From UBA1738 sp045655325 (GTDB lineage Bacteria > Bacillota > Clostridia > UBA1381): a stretch of 5,979 nucleotides of DNA. A program made the translations under genes and the position numbers. This document shows, piece after piece, positions 5,979-5,979 of the stretch (position 1 is the stretch's first letter; each line of letters begins with the position of its first letter). Below the pieces are notes generated by a model that saw only the letters and a program-made list of their open reading frames with translations, was not told where the DNA came from and did no database searches. The stretch covers positions 1-5,979 of the forward strand of contig JAZOOY010000011.1 in the NCBI GenBank assembly GCA_045655325.1, written 5' to 3'.

Positions 5979-5979
5979 A

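Noticed and set aside
1..5979. A novel defence, mobile or biosynthetic system
   Set aside because: Essentially the whole window is accounted for by five intact or edge-cut dcw genes of known families; no repeats, integrase or unknown gene remains.

Overview
This window is a piece of a bacterial division and cell-wall (dcw) gene cluster. All recognisable genes lie on the minus strand, so reading 5'->3' along the transcript runs from high to low coordinates. The gene order is rsmH (mraW) - ftsL-like - class B penicillin-binding protein with PASTA domains (spoVD/ftsI type) - murE - murF, with murF cut by the left edge. mraZ would be expected just beyond the right edge, and mraY, murD and ftsW beyond the left edge.

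The organism is most likely a low-to-moderate GC Gram-positive of the class Clostridia (Lachnospiraceae-like). The evidence is the PASTA-bearing class B PBP whose core resembles SpoVD of endospore formers, the SVGKTTTK version of the MurF nucleotide loop, the cysteine-rich RsmH tail, A/T-rich spacers and purine-rich Shine-Dalgarno sequences. MurE carries the DNPR specificity motif, so the wall is predicted to contain meso-diaminopimelate. Genus cannot be read from the sequence.

Layout: 5978-5046 rsmH, complete, with the window ending 1 nt upstream of its ATG; 5040-4564 ftsL-like, starting 5 nt after the rsmH stop; a 40-nt A/T-rich spacer; 4523-2295 PBP; a 98-nt spacer (2197-2294) holding a long two-part hairpin and a short direct repeat; 2196-775 murE; a 6-nt spacer; 768-1 murF, 5' part only (256 codons). 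Coding density is about 97%, and no gene-free stretch exceeds 100 bases.

Together the genes cover ribosome maturation (RsmH), a divisome scaffold protein and its septal transpeptidase partner (FtsL and the PBP), and two consecutive cytoplasmic steps of peptidoglycan precursor synthesis (MurE adds residue 3, MurF adds D-Ala-D-Ala). I found no mobile element, CRISPR array, tRNA, rRNA or unknown system; this is largely conserved core genome. The points most worth a second look are the SpoVD-type cysteine pair in the PBP active site, whether this PBP serves vegetative division or sporulation, and the hairpin separating the PBP gene from murE.
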